Assembly: GCA_964399265.1 (NCBI GenBank)
Contig: CAYNQF010000110.1
Span: 1 to 6,992 of the forward strand
DNA from: WJLY01 sp964399265
Lineage (GTDB): Bacteria; Joyebacterota; Joyebacteria; Joyebacterales; Joyebacteraceae
Direction of reading: 5' to 3'
DNA: 6,992 nucleotides
The position numbers and the translations under genes are program-made. Positions 1 through 4,625 of the stretch are shown here, piece after piece (position 1 is the first letter of the stretch; each line of letters opens with the position of its first letter). The notes under the pieces are model-generated. The model saw nothing but the letters and a program-made list of their open reading frames with translations, did no database searches and had not been told where the DNA came from.

Positions 1-471
1 CTCACCGTCGACGAGTCCAATCCTCACGGCGGCGATCGGACCGTCGAAGGGCACCGGAGACATGGCGAGAGCCGCGCTGGTACCAATGACGCTCAGCGTA
101 TCTGAGTCGTTCTCACCATCGGCCGACAGCACGCTAACCTGCACCTGCACCTCATTGCGCATGTGGCCGGGCAGGAGCGCCCTCACCGGACGGTCGATCA
201 GACGGGCGCTGAGGATCTCCTTGGTCTGCGGACGACCCTCGCGCTTGAAGAAGCCGCCGGGTATCTTGCCGGCGGCGTAGAACTTCTCACGGTAGTCTAC
301 GAAGAGCGGAAGATAGTCACGCTCGATAGGCTTCTTCGTGTACGTCACTGCCGCAAGTATCATCGTGTCGCCGTAGCGAACGAGCGCGGCGCCGGCGGCC
401 TGCTTGGCCAGCCTGCCCGTCTCGATCGTCAGCTGGCGTCCTGCCCAGTCCATCTGGACTACTTGATGCAT
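1..471 (-). CDS. pnp: Polyribonucleotide nucleotidyltransferase (PNPase), N-terminal part
   Basis: PNPase is a trimeric 3'-to-5' phosphorolytic exoribonuclease that releases nucleoside diphosphates and takes part in mRNA decay. The visible 157 residues lie within the first RNase PH-like domain. The family signature spans residues about 68-101, with GKIPGGFFKREGRP followed by QTKEILSARLIDRPVRALLP. FFKR matches the FFRR-type loop that contacts RNA in the central channel. The frame runs open off the window edge, so most of the protein (second PH domain, KH and S1 domains, normally about 700 residues in all) is missing. I place the start at the ATG at 471 (MHQVVQMDWAG) because GGAGG lies 5 nt upstream. 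An in-frame ATG at 483 has an SD-like run directly abutting it, which is too close, and one at 453 has no clear SD. It follows rpsO, the usual neighbour. Confidence 0.96.
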   Translation of the reverse strand, partial: MHQVVQMDWAGRQLTIETGRLAKQAAGAALVRYGDTMILAAVTYTKKPIERDYLPLFVDYREKFYAAGKIPGGFFKREGRPQTKEILSARLIDRPVRALLPGHMRNEVQVQVSVLSADGENDSDTLSVIGTSAALAMSPVPFDGPIAAVRIGLVDGE

Positions 472-476
472 CACTT

Positions 477-481
477 CCTCC
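477..481 (-). promoter_or_regulatory. Ribosome binding site deciding the pnp start
   Basis: GGAGG on the minus strand, 5 nt before the ATG at 471. It overlaps an upstream in-frame ATG at 481-483, which makes 471 the better start than 483. Confidence 0.7.
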
Positions 482-498
482 ATCCTCTCGGACTGCTT

Positions 499-531
499 GA
501 ACAAAACCCTCCCGTCATGCTCGCGGGAGGG
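499..531 (-). terminator. Intrinsic terminator/attenuator between rpsO and pnp
   Basis: On the minus strand a perfect 8-bp GC-rich stem, CCCTCCCG (531-524) with CGGGAGGG (514-507), closes a 9-nt loop and is followed at once by TTTTGTT. This is a classic Rho-independent terminator for transcription leaving rpsO. It lacks a T-run in the other direction, so it acts only on the minus strand. It ends 28 nt before the pnp ATG, leaving no room for a separate promoter downstream of it. It therefore most likely acts as a partial terminator that lets some rpsO transcripts continue into pnp. A terminator at the same place is known in Escherichia coli. Confidence 0.85.
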
Positions 532-571
532 CCAGCAGAAACGAGGATCCCGAAACGCGCTAAGCGAATCA

Positions 572-841
572 CTAGCGGCGCAGCCCGAGTTCCTTGATGA
601 CCTGCTTGTAGCTCGACGCCTTGTGGTCCTTCAGGTAGTTCAGAAGGCGACGCCTCTTGCCTACCATCTTGAGAAGGCCGAGCCTCGAATGATTGTCCTT
701 CCTGTGCTTGTCGAAGTGAGCTGAGAGAGTCTCGATCCTCTCGGTCAAGAGCGCGATCTGCACTTCCGCAGAACCCGTGTCCCCGGCGTGCGTCTCGAAA
801 CGCTTGACTATCTCCCTCTTCTTCTCTTTCGTAAGCGACAC
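572..841 (-). CDS. rpsO: 30S ribosomal protein S15
   Basis: S15 binds the central domain of 16S rRNA early in 30S assembly and contributes an intersubunit bridge. The 89-residue protein has the normal family length and sequence, including HAGDTGSAEVQIALLTERI (residues 18-36) and the block KDNHSRLGLLKMVGKRRRLLNYL (48-70), ending in LGLRR. The RNA-contact residues known from E. coli S15 are kept: Thr22, Gly23, Gln28, Arg35, His42, Asp49 and Ser52, counting Met as 1. The start is GTG at 841, with GGAGG nine nt upstream, and the MSLTKEKK start matches relatives. It sits between ribF and pnp, with its own candidate promoter upstream and a terminator downstream. S15 represses its own translation in several bacteria through different leader structures, and a hairpin in this leader may serve that role. 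Confidence 0.98.
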   Translation of the reverse strand: MSLTKEKKREIVKRFETHAGDTGSAEVQIALLTERIETLSAHFDKHRKDNHSRLGLLKMVGKRRRLLNYLKDHKASSYKQVIKELGLRR

Positions 842-850
842 TGCGTGACC

Positions 851-855
851 CCTCC
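851..855 (-). promoter_or_regulatory. Ribosome binding site for rpsO GTG start
   Basis: GGAGG nine nt before the GTG at 841. It lies in the 7-nt loop of a weak four-pair hairpin (GATC 861-858 with GGTC 850-847). An ATG at 869 in the leader is in another frame and is not the rpsO start. Confidence 0.7.
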
Positions 856-865
856 GTGATCCCTT

Positions 866-892
866 TCATAGTCGTATTCAGCACAACTACAA
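866..892 (-). promoter_or_regulatory. Hairpin in the rpsO leader, candidate S15 autoregulatory site
   Basis: On the minus strand TTGTAGTTGT (892-883) can pair over 10 bp with ACGACTATGA (875-866) around a 7-nt loop GCTGAAT, using three G-U wobbles. It contains a U-G wobble (885/873) stacked on a G-C pair (884/874), similar to the G-U/G-C motif that S15 recognises in 16S rRNA and in some rpsO leaders. The predicted transcription start near 887 would remove the outer half of the stem in promoter-initiated RNA, leaving five pairs, while read-through RNA from ribF would carry all ten. The assignment to S15 is an inference. Confidence 0.35.
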
Positions 893-893
893 C

Positions 894-922
894 AAGCTAG
901 CACAAGCCCCCAACGCTGTCAA
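894..922 (-). promoter_or_regulatory. Sigma-70-type promoter for rpsO(-pnp)
   Basis: On the minus strand a perfect -35 box TTGACA (922-917) is followed after exactly 17 nt by a -10 box TAGCTT (899-894), three of six consensus bases. The -10 is helped by an extended -10 TG dinucleotide one base upstream (TGC). A T-rich run (TTTTTCTCTT) just upstream of the -35 box could act as an UP-like element. The predicted start is near 887, giving a leader of about 45 nt before the rpsO GTG. Ribosomal protein genes at this place often have their own promoter. Confidence 0.65.
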
Positions 923-924
923 AG

Positions 925-950
925 AGAAAAACGCCCAGTCCCCGGCGGGC
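925..950 (-). terminator. Weak terminator-like hairpin after ribF
   Basis: Directly after the ribF stop codon, GCCC (950-947) can pair with GGGC (936-933), plus one G-T pair, across a loop of about 8 nt, followed by G and TTTTTCT. The stem is short and the loop large, so termination is probably partial. Its T-run lies just upstream of the rpsO -35 box. Confidence 0.35.
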
Positions 951-1880
951 TTAACCGGAGCCCAACCTGCGCCTTGCCTCGGCCACGTCGAGTTCGATCT
1001 GCGTGCGAAGCTCCTCCCTACTTCCGAACCGCTTGTCGGGCCGCAGGTAGGCCAACAATCCCGCCTCGACGATCTCGCCGTACAGGTCCTCCTCGATGTC
1101 CAACACGTGCACTTCCACGCTTCTCGGTCCTCCGCCGACGCTGGGGCGACTGCCGACGTAGACGAGCGCCGGCCTGCCGTCTTCTCCCCGAGTCGAGGCC
1201 GTGGCCAGATAGACGCCGTCCGCGGGCAGAAGCTTCCTCTCCGGCGGCTCCAGATTCGCCGTGGCGTATCCCAGTCCCCGTCCGATGCCGCGTCCGCTGA
1301 CGACGCGTCCCGCGACCGCGTAGGGCCTGCCCAGCATGTCGCTGGCGGACTCAACGTCGCCGGCCTCTACCGCTCCTCGAATACGGGTGCTCGAGATGGG
1401 CTTGCCGTCGCAGAGAACGGGAGGCACGACGTCGAGTCCGAACCCCAACTCCTCGCCCAGCGTCGACAGCCTCTCCAGGTCGCCGGCCCTGCCGCGCCCC
1501 ATGTGAAAGTCGTACCCCAGTACGAGATGCGACCCCATGCCTACGCCGACGTATCTGAGAAAGGACGCCGCGTCCATCTCAGCGGTCCCCTGCGTGAAGG
1601 TCACGACGCGCAACTCCTCGAGTCCCGTCGTCGACAGGAGCGCGTAGCGCTCGGCACCGGGAGTCAGGAGCGCGGGCGCTTCGTTTCCGAAGAGCACCTC
1701 GGCGGGATGGGGCTCGAACGTGACCGCCACGGCATACCCGTCACCCGCCCTGCTGGCGGACAGCAGCTCCGACAGCACCGACTGGTGTCCCTTGTGGAAA
1801 CCGTCGAAGTTGCCCACGGTCACGAACAGACCCTCGGGGCCCCTCTCACCGGTCCCGTCCCGGTCGGTCACGATGCGCAT
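951..1880 (-). CDS. ribF: Bifunctional riboflavin kinase / FAD synthetase
   Basis: RibF phosphorylates riboflavin to FMN and then adenylylates FMN to FAD, both with ATP, in the cytoplasm. The 309-residue length is typical. The N-terminal FAD synthetase domain shows the nucleotidyltransferase motif GNFDGFHKGH (residues 23-32), FEPHP (55-59), GYDFHMGRGR (122-131) and SSTRIR (163-168). The C-terminal riboflavin kinase domain shows GRGLGYATANL (200-210), DGVY (221-224), EVHVLDIEEDLYGE (256-269) and the closing FGSREELRTQIELDV block. The usual PTAN motif reads ATAN here, but the Thr and Asn that hold the metal and nucleotide are kept. The usual NIG-RPT segment reads YVGSRPS. The start is ATG at 1880, nine nt after GGAGG, with an in-frame TGA at 1886-1884 excluding any earlier start. 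It follows truB by 64 nt, its common neighbour. Confidence 0.97.
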   Translation of the reverse strand: MRIVTDRDGTGERGPEGLFVTVGNFDGFHKGHQSVLSELLSASRAGDGYAVAVTFEPHPAEVLFGNEAPALLTPGAERYALLSTTGLEELRVVTFTQGTAEMDAASFLRYVGVGMGSHLVLGYDFHMGRGRAGDLERLSTLGEELGFGLDVVPPVLCDGKPISSTRIRGAVEAGDVESASDMLGRPYAVAGRVVSGRGIGRGLGYATANLEPPERKLLPADGVYLATASTRGEDGRPALVYVGSRPSVGGGPRSVEVHVLDIEEDLYGEIVEAGLLAYLRPDKRFGSREELRTQIELDVAEARRRLGSG

Positions 1881-1888
1881 GCGTCAGC

Positions 1889-1911
1889 GCCTCCGCCACT
1901 GCCTCCGCCAC
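1889..1911 (-). repeat. Tandem 11-bp repeat carrying two Shine-Dalgarno-like sites before ribF
   Basis: GTGGCGGAGGC occurs twice on the minus strand (1911-1901 and 1899-1889), separated by one A, so the period is 12. Each copy contains GGAGG. The downstream copy is the likely ribF ribosome binding site (9 nt spacing); the upstream copy is 12 nt farther away and may act as a standby site or may be chance. Confidence 0.5.
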
Positions 1912-1919
1912 GGCACGAA

Positions 1920-1934
1920 CCGTCGGTTCGACGG
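1920..1934 (-). other. Small intercistronic hairpin between truB and ribF
   Basis: Perfect 6-bp inverted repeat CCGTCG (1934-1929) / CGACGG (1925-1920) with a 3-nt loop. No T-run follows, so it is not an intrinsic terminator. It could be an mRNA processing or stability element, or chance in GC-rich DNA. Confidence 0.3.
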
Positions 1935-1944
1935 AACGCAGCCG

Positions 1945-2841
1945 CTAGAGCGTCTCGAACACCTTCACCGGACGGGCCGTCGCGTACCCATCGGCGGTCT
2001 CTACGCGGGCGACCGCCAGTAGCGACGAGCCGTCGCGCGTCAGCCTCGCGTAGTACGGCCCGGGCCGGTTCAGGGCGGACGCGTCGATGCCCACGGCACC
2101 ACCGCACATGATCTTCTCCGCGTCGTCCTCGTCCAGCGTCACGCTGGGCCAGTCGCCCAGGGCGTCGTACATCGAATACCCGAGCGTGTGGGCGCCCTCG
2201 CGAAGCGCCACCACTTCGTCCAGAGGGCGCGCTTCCGAGATGGTGAACCGCCCGACCCGCATCCGTCTCAGCTCCCCGAGATGTCCGCCCGGCCCCAGTC
2301 TGTCGCCGACGTCGGAGGCGACCGTACGAACGTACGTGCCCTTCGAACAGGTCATGTCGAAGATGATCCTCGGCGCCTCGTATTCCACGAGTTCGAACCG
2401 CTCGATGTTGACCGTCCTGGGCTCCCGCTCCACCGTAACACCCTGCCGCGCGAGTTCGTACAGGGGCTTCCCGTCTCGCTTCAGGGCCGAGGTCATCGGC
2501 GGAACCTGCTGCAGGACGCCGGTGAACTCGCCCAGGACCTCACGCACGCGCTCTTCGCTCACATCCCCCACCGGGCGTTCCGCGAGCACCGCGCCCTCCG
2601 CGTCCTGGGTATCCGTCGACACCCCCAGCACGATGGCGCCGGAGTAGTCCTTCGTCGTGTCCATGAAGAAGTCCGAGAGCCTGGTCGCCTTCCCGAGCAG
2701 CAGGACCAGCACTCCGGTGGCGGCAGGGTCGAGCGAGCCCGCGTGACCGACTCTGCGCGTGCCGGTCGACCTGCGCAACCTGCTGACCACGTCGTGCGAC
2801 GTCATCCCGGCCGGCTTGTCGATGACGAGCACGCGGTTCAC
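1945..2841 (-). CDS. truB: tRNA pseudouridine(55) synthase
   Basis: TruB converts uridine 55 in the T-loop of nearly all tRNAs to pseudouridine and also acts as a tRNA chaperone. The 298-residue protein has the expected length. It begins LVIDKPAGMTSHDVV and carries the catalytic motif GHAGSLDPAATGVL (residues 32-45), with nucleophile Asp38. Other landmarks are the KDYSG segment with the stacking Tyr67, QVPPMTSALKRDGKPLYELAR (112-132) and CSKGTYVRTVASDVG (165-179). The last 80 or so residues correspond to the C-terminal RNA-binding region (PUA-like). The start is GTG at 2841, which shares its last bases with the nrnA stop in a GTGA overlap, and GGGGAG lies about six nt upstream inside nrnA. 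This arrangement implies translational coupling to nrnA. Confidence 0.97.
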   Translation of the reverse strand: MNRVLVIDKPAGMTSHDVVSRLRRSTGTRRVGHAGSLDPAATGVLVLLLGKATRLSDFFMDTTKDYSGAIVLGVSTDTQDAEGAVLAERPVGDVSEERVREVLGEFTGVLQQVPPMTSALKRDGKPLYELARQGVTVEREPRTVNIERFELVEYEAPRIIFDMTCSKGTYVRTVASDVGDRLGPGGHLGELRRMRVGRFTISEARPLDEVVALREGAHTLGYSMYDALGDWPSVTLDEDDAEKIMCGGAVGIDASALNRPGPYYARLTRDGSSLLAVARVETADGYATARPVKVFETL

Positions 2842-3809
2842 TTCGTCTCCCCGTCGAGGGCCTCGCGCACCGACTCGACCAAAGCGGCCCTGGCGGCCTC
2901 CAGCGGCCCATTCATCATGATGCCCGCGGCGGCCTTGTGGCCTCCCCCTCCGAAGTGAGACGCTATCTTGTTCACGTCGGCGCGGCCGCCGGAGCGAAGA
3001 CTCACCCTCACCTTCCCGTCCTGCTCCCTCAGGAGGATCGACACCTCGACGTCTTCGAGCAGATGTCCGTACGACGCCAGTCCCTCGATGTCCTCACCGC
3101 TCGCGCCGGCCTTCTTGCGCATCTCCTCGGTCAGCGTCATCACGGCGACCCTCCCGTCGAGAGCGCTCTCCAGCGACGCCAACACCATTCCGAGGAGCCT
3201 CATGCGCTCGGGCGGCTGCTCACCGTAGACGTGTCTCGCAATGGAAGGCGCATCCGCGCCCAGTCTGACGAGTCGCGCGGCGGCCTCGAAGGTCCTCGCG
3301 TCCGTGTTGCCGAAGCGAAAGCCGCCCGTATCGGTGAGCACACCGGCATAGAGCAGCGTCGCCGTCCCCGCGTCGGCGGGGTGATCGGAGCGGTCGACGA
3401 GTTCATGAACGAGCAGCGATGCCGATGAGGCGTTGGTGTCGACCAGAACCGCGTTGCCGAACCGCGTGTTGCTCGGATGGTGGTCGATGTTCACGAGCGC
3501 GGTCGCGCCGTCGAAGTAGCCGTCCGGCGCCCCGCTCCTGTCGGGTGACGGCGTGTCCACGAGGATGGCCGTCCGCTCCCCGAGCGACGAAGGAAACTCC
3601 GTCACGGCGGTGTCCACGTCCGGGAGAAAGTCGAACTGCTTCGGAACGCCGTCGGCAAAGACCGTCAGTACGTCGCGGCCGCCGGCCCTCAGCCACCGCG
3701 ATAGCCCGAGCGCGGCGCCTACCGAGTCCCCGTCGGGCCTCACGTGCGAGACGACCATTGCCGTCCGGCTTGCGAGCAGTCTGTCGAGCACCCGCTCAAC
3801 GTCGCCCAT
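2838..3809 (-). CDS. nrnA: DHH-family oligoribonuclease / PAP phosphatase (NrnA type)
   Basis: NrnA-type DHH/DHHA1 phosphoesterases hydrolyse two- to five-nucleotide RNA fragments, and many also dephosphorylate 3'-phosphoadenosine 5'-phosphate (pAp). From the start I prefer (323 residues) the metal-binding motifs appear in order: HVRPDGDSVGA (22-32), VDTPSPDR (84-91), the DHH signature NIDHHPSN (107-114) and GVLTDTGGFRFGNT (156-169). The C-terminal DHHA1 substrate-binding domain ends with SLRSGG (270-275) and FGGGGHKAAAG (286-296). The frame stays open up to an ATG at 3893, but that would add a low-complexity Thr/Arg/Gly-rich stretch and a 98-nt overlap with rbfA. The ATG at 3809 has GGGGAG seven nt upstream and begins like relatives (MGDVERVLDRLL). 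It overlaps rbfA by 14 nt and truB by 4 nt. It cooperates with the PNPase encoded downstream in finishing RNA decay. Confidence 0.94.
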   Translation of the reverse strand: MGDVERVLDRLLASRTAMVVSHVRPDGDSVGAALGLSRWLRAGGRDVLTVFADGVPKQFDFLPDVDTAVTEFPSSLGERTAILVDTPSPDRSGAPDGYFDGATALVNIDHHPSNTRFGNAVLVDTNASSASLLVHELVDRSDHPADAGTATLLYAGVLTDTGGFRFGNTDARTFEAAARLVRLGADAPSIARHVYGEQPPERMRLLGMVLASLESALDGRVAVMTLTEEMRKKAGASGEDIEGLASYGHLLEDVEVSILLREQDGKVRVSLRSGGRADVNKIASHFGGGGHKAAAGIMMNGPLEAARAALVESVREALDGETK

Positions 3810-4296
3810 CGGCAGGCTCCCCGCTCTCGTCTCCGTCCGCGGTGTTTTCCCCGGTGTTCCCGCTCTCGTCTCCGCCCGCGGCGTCCCGGTCATCCGGGCC
3901 GTCGTCTACGGCCTCACCGTCCGACTCAGTCTCCTCGGCAGACAGCCTCTGGTCGTCCTGCTCATGTATCTTCTTCAGGACCTCGGCGATCTTGATGTAG
4001 TTCTCCGAGGAGTCGTCTATCATGAAAGTGAGTTCGGGCACGACGCGCACGTCCATGCACGTCGCCAGCTCCGCGCGCAGGAAGCGTCTCGCGTGCTTGA
4101 GCCTCTTGAGGCTCTGAGACCTGTCCTCGTCGCCCAGGAAGCTCACGTAGATCTTCGCGTACTTCATGTCGTCCGAGAGCTCGACTCGCGTGATCGTCAC
4201 CATCCCGACGCGGCGGTCGCCGAGCTTCTGGTCGAGGATGAACCCGAGCTCCCTGCGCAGCTGCTCCGCGACTCTGAGGATCTTCTTGTTGGTCAC
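3796..4296 (-). CDS. rbfA: 30S ribosome-binding factor A with acidic C-terminal tail
   Basis: RbfA binds the immature 30S subunit near the 5' end of 16S rRNA (helix 1 region), helps late 16S processing and is needed for cold adaptation in E. coli. Residues 1 to about 112 form the single KH-like domain: RVAEQLRRELGFIL (8-21), VTITRVELSDDMKYAKIYVSFLGDE (33-57), LKHARRFLRAELA (66-78), VPELTFMIDDS (86-96). The protein is 166 residues, against roughly 115-135 in most relatives. The extra 50 residues are rich in Asp, Glu and Gly and look disordered, with a GDESG motif repeated twice. The start is GTG at 4296, with a GAGG-containing site five nt upstream, and MTNKKILRVAEQLRREL matches the family. 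It lies 26 nt after ylxP and overlaps nrnA by 14 nt. Confidence 0.95.
   Translation of the reverse strand: MTNKKILRVAEQLRRELGFILDQKLGDRRVGMVTITRVELSDDMKYAKIYVSFLGDEDRSQSLKRLKHARRFLRAELATCMDVRVVPELTFMIDDSSENYIKIAEVLKKIHEQDDQRLSAEETESDGEAVDDGPDDRDAAGGDESGNTGENTADGDESGEPADGRR
3817..3822 (-). promoter_or_regulatory. Ribosome binding site deciding the nrnA start
   Basis: GGGGAG seven nt before the ATG at 3809, inside the rbfA coding region. It favours 3809 over the upstream in-frame ATG at 3893 and partly overlaps the first copy of the 23-bp repeat. Confidence 0.6.
3820..3881. repeat. 23-bp direct repeat in the rbfA 3' end
   Basis: Two copies, 3820-3842 and 3859-3881, differ at a single base (3836 versus 3875). 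The copy-to-copy offset is 39 bp, that is 13 codons, so the rbfA frame is kept and both copies encode the acidic GDESG motif in the protein tail. The copy nearer the rbfA stop overlaps the nrnA Shine-Dalgarno site. It looks like an in-frame tandem duplication that lengthened the RbfA tail. Confidence 0.75.
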
Positions 4297-4322
4297 GTCT
4301 GCCTCACATTCGGACAGCGCGG

Positions 4323-4604
4323 TCAGATGATCTCCATGCGCTGTGACACTATCTCGGCCCTGGGGTCCGACTCCACGAGCCGGAGAACCTTCGACAGGAC
4401 CTCATTTGCGAAGCGGCGGTCGTTCGAGACGACCGCCACCCCCAGCGAACTGCTCTGCCACGAGTCCCCGCCGCCCACTTCTGCGACCGACACGCGAAAC
4501 CTCGCGGCTATACGGTCCTTCAGGCTCTTCACCACGCGCCGCCGCTCCTTGAGGGAGTGGCTCCCGCGGATCAGAAGCGCTATCTCGAGGATCCCGACTA
4601 CCAA
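4323..4604 (-). CDS. ylxP: DUF503 family protein (YlxP-like)
   Basis: A 93-residue protein of the DUF503 family, which in Bacillus subtilis (YlxP) is also encoded between infB and rbfA. The family motif GSHSLKERRRVVKSLKDRIAARFRVSVAEVG spans residues 14-44, and LGVAVVSNDRRFANEVLSKVL (54-74) follows. Its molecular role is not well defined; the constant position beside infB and rbfA points to ribosome maturation or translation. The start must be the TTG at 4604. The infB stop is in the same frame 21 nt upstream, no ATG or GTG lies between, and the resulting MVVGILEIAL is the usual family N-terminus. A G-rich run (GGGGG) eight nt upstream can serve as a non-ideal Shine-Dalgarno site. Weak initiation or coupling to infB may keep its level low. 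Confidence 0.9.
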   Translation of the reverse strand: MVVGILEIALLIRGSHSLKERRRVVKSLKDRIAARFRVSVAEVGGGDSWQSSSLGVAVVSNDRRFANEVLSKVLRLVESDPRAEIVSQRMEII

Positions 4605-4625
4605 ACCGCCTGCCCCCGCACTGGG

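Noticed and set aside
471..884. 137-codon minus-strand frame starting at an ATG in the rpsO leader
   Set aside because: It overlaps all of rpsO in another frame, its product is charged and low in complexity, and rpsO itself is a perfect family match.
842..950. Possible small gene or riboswitch between ribF and rpsO
   Set aside because: The spacer is fully accounted for by a terminator-like hairpin, promoter and leader; no aptamer-like conserved core or coding frame with its own ribosome site is seen.
1107..2111. 334-codon open frame on the plus strand opposite ribF and the end of truB
   Set aside because: Low-complexity Arg/Ala/Pro-rich translation with no motif; a shadow of ribF.
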